Positions 34,483 to 46,362 of a stretch of DNA of 64,000 nucleotides are shown one piece after another. The translations under genes and the position numbers were made by a program. The first letter of the stretch is position 1. Each line of letters opens with the position of its first letter. The notes under the pieces are model-generated. The model was not told where the DNA came from. It did not search any database and saw only the letters and a list, made by a program, of their open reading frames with translations. Source of the DNA: Lumbricus terrestris (taxonomy: Eukaryota > Annelida > Clitellata > Crassiclitellata > Lumbricidae); the NCBI GenBank assembly GCA_949752735.1, contig OX457038.1:57835406-57899405 (forward strand), written 5' to 3'.

Positions 34483-34890
34483 GCACCATACGTTTGTTTA
34501 TTATACCATGTCTGTTCACCAAAATGTGGATAGCAATTGGTATATTAAAGAATATTCTTATCTTATCTTATAAACAGAGTGCAATGACTTCCCAATTCTG
34601 CTAAACCGCTGAGGTAAAGTAAGTCAGTGTAATGCAAGAATGACATACCAATTCTTCGCAACAACCAATTATGCACCATGTTTATGCGTCACAACAATGT
34701 GTCAGGACACACCTGTTACGAACCTGCACCAAGTCTGCTTATATTACATTTATGACCCTCAATTGGCTTTGTTTCATGTTAGCAATTCGTGAAATGATTT
34801 GTTTGTGTAACTTTACTATGGCAATACAGAACTGAACTGCACTAAAGGCAGTTTTTTTTATAGAATTAACATGGCAAAATGGCTACTCAC

Positions 34891-34984
34891 GGCTGCTGCT
34901 GATTTCGTTGCTGCTGACAGGTCTCCTCAGCAACTCGTTGTGCCTCACTGACTTTCGTATCACAAGATGCATTGCAGTCAGCAA
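34891..34984 (-). CDS. GOLM-like gene, coding exon 3
   Basis: The acceptor is CTCTTTTTACAG and the donor is GCAGCC|GTGAGT. Joined to the final G of exon 2 it reads VADCNASCDTKVSEAQRVAE then ETCQQQRNQQQ, a cysteine-containing glutamine-rich helix. It ends in phase 2, which exon 4 completes. Confidence 0.65.
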
Positions 34985-35161
34985 CTGTAAAAAGAGTCAT
35001 GCAAATGCATACATGCCATGCCCAATGGAAGAAAACAATTTAGGAAGGAAATAGTAGTAAAGTAGTAGTGTAAACACTAGATCCAGGCATTAATATATAA
35101 CATCTTTAGAAATACTCTTAAAGGCAAAAATATCGCTTTGTTTTCTGGTAATTATCTAATT

Positions 35162-35349
35162 ATTATATAAGAGAAGCAGAGGAAGACAACCAAAGACTTG
35201 GATGGACAACGTCAGAGAGGATCTGAGGAATATGGATATTGAGATGGCAGGAGCAAAGGATCTCATCAGAAATAGACAAGTCTGGCAAAGTCATGTGAGA
35301 GCCTCATCGTCGTCGCATGACTGACGGAAGAGAGCAAAGAAGAAGAATT
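35162..35349 (+). mobile_element. LINE 3' end: C-terminus of a reverse-transcriptase ORF
   Basis: The plus strand reads in frame RQPKTWMDNVREDLRNMDIE ... LIRNRQVWQSHVRASSSSHD and then TGA. This RPKxWMDNVREDL ... W pattern is the usual C-terminal end of many non-LTR retrotransposon polyproteins. An AAG-type tail follows (AGAAGAAGAA). It is a 5'-truncated copy inside intron 2 of the GOLM-like gene, antisense to it. Confidence 0.7.
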
Positions 35350-35679
35350 ATCTGTCATCAAACCTAAACCAGATAGCGGTAATAAAGGCAACAAATAAAA
35401 CCACTAACATCTAAAATAACATATTTTCAAAATATTTAACTTGCTACCAACAGAAACAAATATAAATGCTATAATTGGTAATAATAATAATACCAATGCA
35501 TTTCTAAACTATAAATCCTAAACATACAGCAAGTCTGTATTGAAATGTTTGCAGTTTTAAACTGGCAAAGTGATGATTGTGCAACGAGTATATTGGTGTA
35601 CAGGTTGAGTTCACTAATAATCAGCATAAGAATGGTTTCAGAATTAAAGGAAGTTATAAATTAAGACAGAAGACAAGAC

Positions 35680-35743
35680 CTCCTTGCTGAGAAGCCTGCT
35701 GACAGTCTCCAAGTTCTTTCTTCAGCTTCTCTTCTAGCCCAGT
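35680..35743 (-). CDS. GOLM-like gene, coding exon 2
   Basis: This 64-base exon lies between the acceptor GGGCATTTCAG and a donor AGGAG|GTCTTG, which is a weak match after GT. It encodes TGLEEKLKKELGDCQQASQQ then G, a continuation of the coiled coil, in phase 0 in and phase 1 out. The neighbouring exons fit both phases. Confidence 0.6.
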
Positions 35744-35807
35744 CTGAAATGCCCAAGCACAAAACAATGATAGAATCCGTAATCAACAACTGGGAAACGT
35801 TTAGCAT

Positions 35808-35905
35808 AGATTCATTCATTTATTATGGAGATTTACATAGTGCCCCCTTCCAGGTTTCTACTCAGGAGCACTCTTGACCCAACCTCGGCTGTAAAGAATA
35901 AATCA
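35808..35905 (-). mobile_element. L2-type tail / SINE fragment
   Basis: The plus strand text GAGATTTACATAGTGCCCCC ... TACTCAGGAGCACTC ... CCTCGGCTGTAAAG matches 33062-33150. On the minus strand it ends in an ATGAATGAATC repeat tail. Confidence 0.5.
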
Positions 35906-35951
35906 GTATCTGGGAATAACTCACTGGGATAAGCTTATATGATCATGAGAT

Positions 35952-38203
35952 CAGGGGCGGATCCAGGAATTTTCGAAGGGGGGCCAAAAAAATTTTGGGC
36001 TGGGGTCGGAAAATTTTTCGTTGATCTTTCGCTGTAAAATCTGATGAACTTTTTTAGTCGTTTTTGGCCGAAACCAGAGTTTAATTTAGCCCCCACCTCT
36101 GGGGGGATTGAGGTTTCCGGAGGGGTAGATAATTGACCGTCTGAAGACAATCATGAGGCGCGCAGCGCCGAGAGTGGTAGGGGAGGGGTGTGGGGAGGGG
36201 ATATGCCCCTCCCCACCAGAAACTTTTTGAATTTTCACATTGCAATGGTAGCATTTTAAGCTGTTATCTTAACAAAATAGCTGTACTTTTCAGTGCTTAT
36301 AAGAGTGCCATATAAGGTCTCAATAAATATAAACTTTACTTAAAAACTTCTTTTCCGAAAACTAGATGTTCTTTTTTAAATAATCCGCCGGAAATCTTCA
36401 AAAAGGTGTTCAATTTTCCTTCCCAAAAAAAACGGATGACATTTTTTGGTCATCCGTGCGAAATGTTAAAAAGGTGTTTAATTTTTCGTCTAAAAAGAGT
36501 GACGACTTTTTAGTCTTCCGTGCGAAATTTTCAAAAAAGGTGTTTAATTTCGCATCCCAAAAAACTGATGACTTTTTGTAGTCATCCGTGCGAAATCTTA
36601 AAAAAGGTGTTTAATTTTTCGTCTAAAAGGAGTGATGACTTTTTAGTCTTCAGTGCGAAATTTTCAAAAAAAGGTGTTCAATTTAGAATAAAAAAAACTG
36701 ATGACCTTTTATAGTCATCCGTGCGAAATCTTAAAAAAGGTGTTTAATTTTTCGTCTAAAAAGAGTGTTGACTTTTTAGTCTTCCGTGCGAAATTTTCAA
36801 AAAAGGTGTTTAATTTCGCATCCCAAAAAACTGATGACTTTTTGTAGTCATCCATGCGAAATATTAAAAAAGGTGTTTAATTTTTCGTCTAAAAGGAGTG
36901 ATGACTTTTTAGTCTTCCGTGCGAAATTTTCAAAAAGGTGTTCAATTTAGCATGCCAAAAAACTGATGACTTTTTGTAGTCATCCGTGCGAAATCTTAAA
37001 AAAGGTGTTAAATTTTTCGTCTAAAAAGAGCGATGACTTTTTAGTCTTCAGTGCGAAATTTTCAAAAAAAGGTGTTCAATTTAGAATAAAAAAAACTGAT
37101 GACCTTTTGTAGTCATCCGTGCGAAATCTTAAAAAAGGTGTTTAATTTTTCGTCTAAAAAGAGTGTTGACTTTTTAGTCTTCCGTGCGAAATTTTCAAAA
37201 AAGGTGTTCAATTTAGCATCCCAAAAAACTGATGACTTTTTGTAGTCATCCGTGCGAAATCTTAAAAAAGGTGTTTAATTTTTCGTCTAAAAAGAGCGAT
37301 GACTTTTTATTCTTCCGTGCGAAATTTTGAAAAAAGGTGTTCAATTTCGCTTCCCAAAAACTTATGAATTTTTAGTGAACCGTCCGAAATCTTCAGAAAG
37401 CTGTTCAATTTTCCTTCTAAAAAACTGATGACTTTTTATGACTAGAATAAATAAAATACTTCCCACTACTGAATGAAATATGGTAAGATATAAATGAAAA
37501 CAAGGAGTAAACATGTGTTATCATTCACCGCATTTTCTTGCACATATAGACTAAACTCAAAACTAAAACATGTTTCGCCCTGAAATTTTTTTGGCATCTG
37601 CAAAAAATAAATTACATCCCAAACACTGTTGTTAGTGTTAACTTGATTTGTAATTAATAGTTAGTTGTACTTAGCTATAATTGTGTTTATTGGTGTTAAT
37701 GTTTTTACAATTTACTACGAATATATACACGAATAACATACATTGCATGCCATAAATAATAGTTGGATACTGTTGAAAGATTGTTTCATTTCGATGCTTT
37801 ATATAAAGACAATGCAATTGCGTGAGAGACTTAGATTAGATGTGTGTGTATTCGTTTAATAAGCAAAAACAGGTTGGCAAACCGCAACCTGGTACATCGA
37901 GATAGACAAAAATTACATTGTAATAAAAATATTAATGTTATAGGGAGTAATCAGTTATTGGAATTAAATTGAATCAATAGTTAGACTATGCTTTAATAAT
38001 ATGTTTGTAAAGGACTCTAAGATTTTAATTACATTTATACATTATTTTTATTATAGGTTTTAATTACATTTATACATTAATTCTCCTGTGCATGACTGAC
38101 ACCCTGAAATTTTTTTGGGCCGCCATGGATGGGGGCCACGTCCCATGGTGATTTGAAATGGGGGGGGCCATGGCCGGATTGGCCCCCCCTGGATCCGCCC
38201 CTG
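35952..38203. mobile_element. 2.25-kb non-autonomous hAT element (copy 2)
   Basis: The ends CAGGGGCGGATCCAGG at 35952 and CCTGGATCCGCCCCTG at 38203 are flanked by a perfect 8-bp duplication CATGAGAT (35944-35951 and 38204-38211). It is inverted relative to the copy at 7157-9819: the GGCCGGATTGGCCCCCC subterminal block is on the right here. It carries a single inverted satellite unit near 36215-36300 and a long tandem array at 36340-37440. There is no transposase. It lies in intron 1 of the GOLM-like gene. Confidence 0.88.
36340..37440 (+). repeat. Dimeric 68-bp tandem array with hairpin-forming units
   Basis: Two related half-units of about 68 bp alternate. One contains CTGATGACTTTTTGTAGTCATC-CGTGCGAAAT, whose GATGAC and GTCATC arms form a perfect 6-bp hairpin. 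The other contains GTGATGACTTTTTAGTCTTC-CGTGCGAAAT. They are joined by AAAAAAGGTGTTTAATTT linkers. About eight dimers are visible, with diverged copies at the edges. The array sits inside hAT copy 2 and is absent from copy 1. Confidence 0.85.
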
Positions 38204-38665
38204 CATGAGATACTAGGTTGTTTATTCTGCCCCAAATGCCCGGAGAGGCTGTGAAGTAAATAGCATTTCATGCTAATGTATGCCAACTATGCTGCAGCAC
38301 ATTTAAAGAATGTCTTTTCACAAACCTAACATCACAGGTTTGAGTTTGAACCAGCATGTCATCACTCAGCAAGGCACAGATATTAATCAAAATTCTGTTC
38401 ACTAAATTAATTTCCTATGCTACAATTTACAGACACTGAAATCACAATGTAGTGTAATAAGAGGTTACTAGGGTAATTTAAAGTATCTATGGAATTTGCA
38501 ATGCAATTATTAATACTTCCATTTAGGCACACAGCAATTTTTCATCGATCCAGCTCCCATTTTACAACATAAAATATAGTTTAGCAGCGTAAACTAAGGT
38601 TTTTTAACCCTGGAATCAGTTACACGAACTCGAACATTCTGATTAAGATGACTTAAAATAAAAAC

Positions 38666-39013
38666 CTTTTCGTTTTCAATGTTGCGTTTCGCTTCCTCGA
38701 GGGTTTTAACTTGACCCTGAAGATTAGCCTCGGTATCCTTTAACTTTTTTTCCTCCTGTCTTGCCAGTTTTAGTTCATCTTTGCAGGACTCCATCAGTTT
38801 CGTCAGTTCCGCCCTGGAGGCTTCCGTCGAGTCCAGGTCAGCCTTCATCTGGGTTATCTTTGTCGTAGTGTCACGATGACTTGTTAACAAAGTCCAGTAG
38901 CTGTAGCCGAGGAAGGCGATCGTGATGAGAAGAATCGCGAAAACGATCCTAGGAACAATACGGCTTCCGTAGACGCGTCCCGCACCTCCATGATCCTTGT
39001 ACTCCTTCGCCAT
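38666..39013 (-). CDS. GOLM1/GOLM2-like Golgi type II membrane protein, coding exon 1
   Basis: This encodes residues 1-116. A short basic cytoplasmic N-terminus (MAKEYKDHGGAGRVYGSRIV) leads to a single signal-anchor helix at about 23-42 (IVFAILLITIAFLGYSYW). A charged lumenal coiled coil follows from about 48 (TTKITQMKADLDSTEASRAE and on). The LG-Y-SYW exit from the membrane and the heptad coil resemble vertebrate GOLM1/GOLM2 (GP73/CASC4). A generic type II coiled-coil protein is the alternative. The start has A at -3 and G at +4. The exon ends at the donor GAAAAG|GTTTTT in phase 0. Exons at 35743, 34984, 34248 and 32903 continue it, giving 207 residues, shorter than vertebrate GOLM proteins. 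The open frame past the donor (VFILSHLNQN) is intron. Confidence 0.7.
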
Positions 39014-39807
39014 GTTGTCTGTTTGGAGTATAAAAAATTCACGATACTATCATATAAAGAGAAATAATGGCTTGCCACCTAGTGAATGAATCTTACATGC
39101 AATAATGGTTTTGCATACCTCTATCGAACTCACTCGCTAGCATTCTAGGCCTAAATAAAAATTATTTTGTTTTATTATCAGCTATATTTTTTCTGTAACT
39201 TAATTTGCAGTCGTTATACGCTTCGGTTCATTCCACAGGTGGTTGTGAATAAATATTCCCGTGAGAATCGAGATTTCCATAAACGATCTATGCTTACTTT
39301 AATCAGAAAAATGTCAGGTGCAGAATTGATCGATAGACTATTTACATGATTTTGCAATTGCATAATCGAGCACCTGAAAAAAATTCGACGTGCATACGAA
39401 TTGAAGTCAATGGGCTAGCCACTCCCACGTTAGGTTGATATTGCAAACGGAAAAAAATGTAGCCTAGGCTACGGCAACACTGGGCTCTTGCCTAATCCGG
39501 GTAATCCCAGCTTATGGCCTGTCAAAGTTCGTGACGTGATTTTTTATCAACCTACGCTCCTATCTTATATCCTAGATACGTCATTAAACTGTTGTCTCAA
39601 GATATGTTGTCTACTAGAAACACGCCCATAGTTTCAAGTTGGTCAACGTGTGCCATCCAGATTGCTCTTATGACTGCTCGAACTGCTTCACAAGACGTGG
39701 CACATAAAATCGATCGCAGTGCAGGCTGATGGTATGCTGAGACAAATTTAAAATACGCGATAGCATTTTATCCATGTTTAAAACAGATCGATTTTAACGG
39801 CTGTGGC

Positions 39808-40116
39808 CATAGGCGGAGACCTGGGCCGAGAATGGGGGGTGGGGGGGGGGGGGGGACGGAAAGACGCGAGATTTTCGAAAAATTTCCGATGACCGGCGAA
39901 ATCTGGGGAAAAATTTTTTTCCGCCGCCAAAAAAGTTGATGACCTTTTTTTTTTAGTCATCCGGGCCAAATCTCGCCGAAATATTTCTATTTTCGCCGCC
40001 CCAAGAAGTCTTGACGCTCAAACATTGGGGGGGGGGACAAATGCATGGGCCGTCCCCCAACACTTTCATTGGGGGGGGACCGTCTCCCCCTGTTCCCCCC
40101 TAGGTCTCCGCCCATG
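39808..40116. mobile_element. 309-bp hAT-like MITE, CATGGGCGGAGAC family (copy 2)
   Basis: The ends are CATAGGCGGAGACC and GGTCTCCGCCCATG, with a perfect 8-bp duplication GCTGTGGC at 39800-39807 and 40117-40124. The interior has long G tracts and one AAAAAGTTGATGACCTTTTTTTTTAGTC motif. There is no coding frame. Confidence 0.8.
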
Positions 40117-40152
40117 GCTGTGGCAAGTCGTCATTCGTCAGCCATGTCCAGA

Positions 40153-40316
40153 GTGAGAATTTATGGGGGAGGGCACATGGATGGGGGGTTGTGGAGCTCA
40201 GTTCGTCTTTCTTAGGATGCCATAGTAAAGTTCGAATTGTACGCCCGCGGCCCCAGTTCACAAAAATCAAGGTCTAACCCCAAAGTTATTAATTTTTTCC
40301 ACAATTCTCATACTAG
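40153..40316. mobile_element. hAT MITE, GTGAGAATTG family (old copy)
   Basis: The ends CAGAGTGAGAATTTATGG and CCACAATTCTCATACTAG match the family at 27246 and 59428. The flanks are no longer identical. Confidence 0.55.
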
Positions 40317-41274
40317 TCATGCCAGACGAAGTGTATTAGGCCTATGCCGCCTATCACCAAACACCCTGCACAACGTTGCCACAGCTATAACAGTTAACAG
40401 CCTATATCGTAGGCCTATACGCCGCATCGGCCTGGTGGGGCCTAACAACTGCAGTAGCTGGTGACCGCGACCAAAACTTGAGCGTTTTCATTCTAAGATG
40501 CAACATTTCCGTTTTCTATCGCCTGATATAATATACCCTATATGTGGAATCAGTAAATCACTCGTAGGCCTACCTGACATTGAAGACCGCCTGTTGTACT
40601 GTGAACTGTTGTCTGACTCACACGCCCTGGTTAGCCTGTTCTCACCGATTGTCCATAGGCCGTGCATAGTCTGCATGCGTCCTCGTCCTTACAGCTTCGA
40701 ATTCCGATAAAAACGATAGAAATTTACACTTCCCGAGTAGGTTATATAGGTTACTACTAGCCTACATGTAGTACACAGACACTCGGCCCCTCTATATGAC
40801 TTGCATTATTTGCATAATCTTTTTTCATTGCCATGGCTGCGATAGGCCATTATGTCTATGTCAGAAATTGTCATCATTTGACAAATTGACATGCATATAT
40901 AGGCCGTCTACAGATCTTCAAGACTTCAACCAGCTGAGCCTAATAATAGCCTACTTAAACGACGATCTGAAATGATTTCCCGATTGCATTTTGTGGGCTG
41001 CATTCTCGTTGTTTCATTGTTAAGCTTTCCTATGATTTTCTGCAACCATAGGCTACTGATTATAATATTATTAGGCCTACAGGCCTATACGGATTTTAAA
41101 ACAAAGAAGCAATCAATGAAAATACGCACATAAAATTCAATACACACGAACCGCATGCATAATCTATAAATATATCGTAGGTAGGCCTATGTATTGTTGG
41201 GTGCATTGGTGTATAACATGTATATGTATATATAAATATATATACACACATATATATATTTATATATAATTATG

Positions 41275-41460
41275 TTCGTTGCCTTGCAGCCGGAGGGTTG
41301 CAGGTTTGAATCAACCTCAAGCCGCCATGCAGGGACATTGGGTAAGTCCTTCACTCGCAAATGCTCAGCGCTTCGGCGTGAAACTCCGATTGAGTTCCCC
41401 CATGATAGTAGTCGGAAGCGCTTCTGGTATCTTGAAGAGGCGCTATAACAAGTGCACATA
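41275..41460 (+). mobile_element. tRNA-derived SINE, family C
   Basis: Plus-strand copy. The tRNA-like segment is GCCTTGCAGCCGGAGGGTTG with the B-box GGTTTGAATCAACC, then TCGGCGTGAAACTCCG, and the tail CTTGAAGAGGCGCTATAACAAG. The 5' part of the head is weak. Confidence 0.65.
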
Positions 41461-41968
41461 TTAGGCCTACACACATTGTACGTAACGTAGGTCTACTTGC
41501 ATTCAGATACCCAGCTACCTAATTAGCATATTTGCTATGGCCTGCAGACAGGGATAAATTAATTGGAAAACGAACAGGGTCGAAGAGGTCACGTGGTCGT
41601 TAGGCTAATACCATGTAAAAAAATAAAAGACAAAAATAAAAAAAATCGTGTGCTTACATTAGGGTGGTCGCATCTGTAATGGCAAATTTTCAACTTCATT
41701 TTTGTTCTTTCCCCAACCCCCCATTTGGTGCCACTTGGTAAAATACTGATGCAGCCCCAAAATTATCCCGATAGAAAAATATTTAGGACTAGCACAACGT
41801 GTTTGAAGTTTTGGATTTTACGAAATTTCATCGTCTTTTTGAGTATAATGCTAATTTAGCTACATTTTTGGACCTATGACTAGTTTTAAGAGAAATGCAA
41901 CATTCTTTTACTCAAGCACGACTGACAAGTATGTCTGACTTCTACAATGATGATAATGGTTTGTTATA

Positions 41969-43370
41969 CAGGGTGGCTCAAAAAAAAACGTACCACCGGG
42001 GAAAATGCGATATCTTCGCAGCCGATTGCGTTTTTTCTGCGAAAATTTTCCAATTTGAAGAGGAATGAATATCCAACAATCCCTGAAAGTTTCATTTGAA
42101 ACTTTTCATGTTTGCAAAAGTTACAGCTGTTCAAACTTAAAATTTTGTTTTTTCAATTATTCGGAGAATCATGCTCCAATACATGTGATTTCATTAATAT
42201 ATTTTGGCAAATTACAACACACAAATTGATGATGATGTCATACGACCTCACTATGAGCTTTAAAGAAGCTGTTTTTGAAGCAATCTGCTGGTATTTGGTG
42301 ATATTTTATAGATTAAGGTCTCAATTCCTGAACCCATAACTGAACGTCACGGGCAAAGTTTCTGCGAAAGATAAAATGGGAACTCGGACTTTGCATGAAC
42401 AGAGACTGGGGCATCGCGTGATCATAGCAAAATACCCAGTGAAAAATGGAGCCTGAGCACTTTGAAGGCTATCTGCAAACATGTTTATGTAACGAAGATC
42501 AGATGTCGGAAGAAAGGCAGGAAGTGGTCGCATGGCCTGATGAAAAAAACACGATTTTCAAGAAATTCGCTTGGTAATCGAAAGGGTCAAGTTTGCAAAG
42601 CACATCGTGGTTTCGACTTCAGATATGCTGGCGTGTGTTACGGCTGCAAGAAAAGACTGCATTTAATCCCACTCAGTTGGTTAGATGTCAAACTCATCTA
42701 TGAACTCTCTTACCCAGACTCATTGAAGACCAGGTGTGCTCTAACATCTGGTTTTATTTTCCAGCAGGATGGTGCGTCTGCTTGTTCGCACGGCAAGGCT
42801 GATTATGATGGCGCTACCTTATTGCCATCAACTGAAGTAAATGCATTGGCAAAGATGACTAACAAACTCGCCAGACCTTAGCCCTCTTGCTTATCATGTC
42901 TGGGGAGCTATGCTGGAACGCTGCTAGACATTTAATCCCAAGTTGGAGAACATTGGCCAGCTGAAGCAAGTCTTGCTGCTAATGTGGGGTCAGTTGCCGC
43001 AGGACCCGACCAGCAAGGCCATACTGAACTTCACAAAAAGAATTTGAGCTTGTGTTAAGGCAGGGAGTGGACACTCTCATTATACCTTACAATAAACTGC
43101 AAAACGGAATTCTGAGGTCGTAGTGAAAAGTGATATCATTTGACATGGAAATCTACAAGTGACGTCAATTTTCCGCGGATATTTGAAAAAACGAAACTTT
43201 AAGTTTGAACAGCTGTAACTTTTGCAAATATGAAAAGTTTCAAATGAAACTTTCAGGGATTGTTGGAAATTCATTCCCCTACAAATTGGGAAATTTTCGC
43301 AGAAAAAGTTCAATCGGCTGCGAAGATATCGCATTTTCCCCGGTGGTACGTTTTTTTTTGAGCCACCCTG
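41969..43370 (+). mobile_element. Degenerate Tc1/mariner element with long inverted ends
   Basis: The termini begin CAGGGTGGCTCAAAAAAAA on both strands, extend as inverted repeats for about 180 bp, and are flanked by TATA, consistent with TA target duplication. The interior holds a broken transposase. A 139-codon frame at 42462-42881 contains FIFQQDGASACSHG, the second catalytic-aspartate region of the DDE fold. A frame change then leads to SPDLSPLAYHVWGAMLE at about 42868-42920, where the third acidic region lies. Deletions and shifts make it inactive. Confidence 0.8.
42462..42920 (+). pseudogene. Tc1/mariner transposase remnant
   Basis: Recognisable blocks in order are a basic RKKGRKWS segment, FQQDGAS (a catalytic aspartate block) and, in another frame, SPDLSPLAYHVWGAMLE. 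The spacing between them is disturbed and the N-terminal DNA-binding domain is not readable. The first catalytic aspartate block cannot be placed. Confidence 0.7.
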
Positions 43371-43459
43371 TATATTTTTATGAACAATTGACCATCACAA
43401 TAGTATTTGACTCGTGAGTCTCTGAGATCGATGACCATAAACCTTTACTATAAATCTAC

Positions 43460-43730
43460 TTTAAATTTCTGTTAGCTGGCTTTGGCACTTTGCTGTTGAG
43501 TTGCTTGACTCGGGTTCAGCTAAAAATAAAGATAGCCCCTCCCGCTTCTGGCTTGGCCGACAAGAAGTGATCCAGCACTTAGGCCATTAGTGTTAAGCTA
43601 CCGAACCCACTGCTGCAAAACCGGTCTGCGTGTCGTGCTATAGTGGGCCGTATTTCGTATAACATGTACTTGTAATCATTCTGCGGTGTATCAGATTGGG
43701 TGATTAAATGAAGATTATTGTAGTAGAAAG
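43460..43730 (+). mobile_element. SINE family B, 3' part
   Basis: The body CAGCACTTAGGCCATTAGTG ... GGCCGTATTTCGTA ... TAATCATTCTGCGG matches the reverse complement of 1660-1800. The tRNA-like head is missing or decayed, and an AT-rich tail follows. Confidence 0.6.
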
Positions 43731-44214
43731 TCAACACATTGCCATGTTCTTTTGATAGTCCTGATTTCTATCTACAGGGATTCTTTGTTACACTAAAGGG
43801 TCTTTATTACATGCTTAACTTTAACACAAATTCTGATATAATACGGACAAGGACCTCAATAATAGTTGAACTAGAGAAAACTACTGATGACACATGTATT
43901 TTCGTTTATTGTGGTAATCAGAGCAGAATGACACAGCGCATCACAGATAAGATTTATCAAGAGTTGCTGTAAAGAAATGAATTTAAAATAGATGTTGAAA
44001 TTATTGAGATCATAATTTTTATAGATCAAAGAAATTACTTATTACCACATATATGAGTCAAAAAGCAGCTTATAAACAACTTTCAAAGAGAGCATCATAA
44101 TTGAGTGCCTGATGAAGACTACTCACATTGTTGTCTATTTCATAATATAGAAGTTATCCAATTAAAAGTATAAGCTTACTTTTAGAGCTGAAAAAATGAA
44201 CACAGAGTAAAACA

Positions 44215-44860
44215 ATTCAATCAATCAATCAATCAAAATCATTTATTGATCCCACAATAAAAACATAACAAACAGAAAATAATGCAAGACAATTTATATT
44301 TAACATTGTAATGTATTCAATACAGAACTTTATTAGATAGAGAAGGGAGCAATAGGCCCTCCAGAAGGGACAAGTCCCGCTTAGTAGGGAGCCTATATAC
44401 CATGATTAATTTAAGCAAGATGGTGGGGTATGATTAAATGGGGAAAAGAACAGGCGCTATAGTATAGTACATAATAATTATTATACAGTATGAATAATAT
44501 ATGAAAGAATGTCTTAACTAAAGCTTAACTAAAGCTTAACTAATAAACAACAAAACTGAGATTATGAGATGTAAATTAATGTGTGTGCACGTGCAAGGGT
44601 TTTAAAGTGGCTGAGGGATGCAACCAAGCGGATTTCTTTGGGTAAACTGTTCCAATTAATAGGGCCCTGGACTCCAAGCGAAAACTTACGGACATTAGTC
44701 CTAGCAAACACAGGTCTAAAATCATTACTGCTTCTAGTGCATATTAGGTGCGGTGCAGGATCAAAATAGGAAAAGAATGATGGTGGAAGGAGGTTATTAA
44801 TATATTTGTACATGAAAAAAATTGACACAGAAAGTGCTGTCAAGAGTGGACTCAAATTAC
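44215..44860 (-). mobile_element. Non-LTR retrotransposon 3' end with RT C-terminus
   Basis: The 97-codon minus-strand frame (44562-44855) reads FFMYKYINNLLPPSFFSYF ... RTNVRKFSLGVQGPINWNSL then PKEIRLVASLSHFKTLARAH. The NSLPxxIRxxxSLxxFK signature is typical of the C-terminal end of LINE reverse-transcriptase proteins. The 3' UTR continues left to an (ATTG)n tail at 44215-44235. The copy is 5'-truncated. Confidence 0.75.
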
Positions 44861-45574
44861 ACTGCCTTTATTAGCTATTGTAAATTAACTACCTATTATA
44901 AATTAGCATGAAAGGCGATGGTGTCAAACACGTAAGCTATAGGCGACTCAAAATCTCTACATCATGCTCAGCAATGGATCCAGCTGAAATTACAGTGGCC
45001 GCATGGACATTTCAGACGACCAACCAATTCAAGGGTATAAGTATAGCACTCTCAAGACAACACCCATTGGTACACCCTTGGAGGCAGATGAACACCTTCC
45101 TTGGGCAACATGCCAGAGATTTCACTTTGAGGGAAGTGAATCGTGAAAACCACAACATAGCTCAAACCCATGCAAAGACCAAATGCAATTTGAATTGTAA
45201 GACAGTGTAATAATGCCTCAGCTCGAAAACATTTTAGCCTAAATTTGAGATAAAAATTCGCATCTAAAAATAATGGATTTCTACTTTTTAATATTACTCC
45301 AGTTCCTTGTACCCAGTAACCCCATGAACAATGACGGTAGAAATCGGAAATCAGACCTCATTAAGAATTTTGGTGATTTTGCAGAATAAATTAATTATAT
45401 AGGACACAGATGAAACCGCACAATTTTTTTTATTTTTCCCCAATATAATTTATACTATTACTGTTCCCTTACTGTAGCAGTCTAAGAACAATACGCTATT
45501 ATAATCAATCAAGACAAGGTAAAACAGGTACTATTTGTAAAGAAATAAGATATGACAGATATTATCTGTGATGC

Positions 45575-45645
45575 GGTGTGTTATACAGGTTTTCTAGCCT
45601 TAGAGGAATTTTTCTTGAAGTGGCGCTATATAAATTGATGATCAT
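45575..45645 (+). mobile_element. L2-type tail fragment
   Basis: The text CTTAGAGGAATTTTTCTTGAAGTGGCGCTATATAAATTGATG carries the conserved GCGCTATATAAAT tail followed by a GATGAT-like end. Confidence 0.45.
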
Positions 45646-46362
45646 GATTACGATGACAGTAGCATCATCATGTTTAAGTGTGGAGCAACTACAGGTAGTT
45701 GAATTGATTCCTGGTTTGAAGATTCCTGGTTGACTACAGCCATATAGCTACTTTTGAGCATTAGAAGTCTTGCTATTATAAGGGTAAAACTTTGATGGCG
45801 TTGTGCTAGTCCTAAATATTAATATTTTGTCTTACAACTTTTTGTGTGATGTTTCTGGGGAGAATGGAACCAAACGGCGCCTTGGGGAACAGTCAATTCC
45901 CACTTTCATTTTTAACGACCACCCTAGCTTACATGTATAGGCTATACATGTCGGCTACTTGGCGTGTCTGCCACATTGCTGTCTCTTATTCTTCTCTTAT
46001 AAACACATCGAGAACGTAGCCTATACCTTCTCGTGAATCGATATTCTAACCTTCCACCCCCGTCGCTGCGGACATGACCCCGTCCATGCCCTGTCAGACC
46101 GTTGGCGAACGAGCTCATTCGTTTATGGTCATTGGAACTCCAGGGGCGAAGAAACGCCGAGCGTTTATAGTCCGTGGCCCAAATAAATAACGTGGCATTA
46201 TTCCGTTGCAATGAGTTCGTGGCTGTCGAACTGCATTCACTTTCAGGTTTATAGGGTCAACCGAGCGTTACATGTGTGATGTGATGTCTGGAAAAGCACC
46301 AATTGTTTATAACTGAAGCAGACGCTTTAAGCAAGCCGTTTTTTGCACTTATGCACCTAAAC

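Noticed and set aside
45942..46211. 89-codon minus-strand frame, basic and Ser-rich
   Set aside because: No family resemblance, no splice context, and short; indistinguishable from chance.
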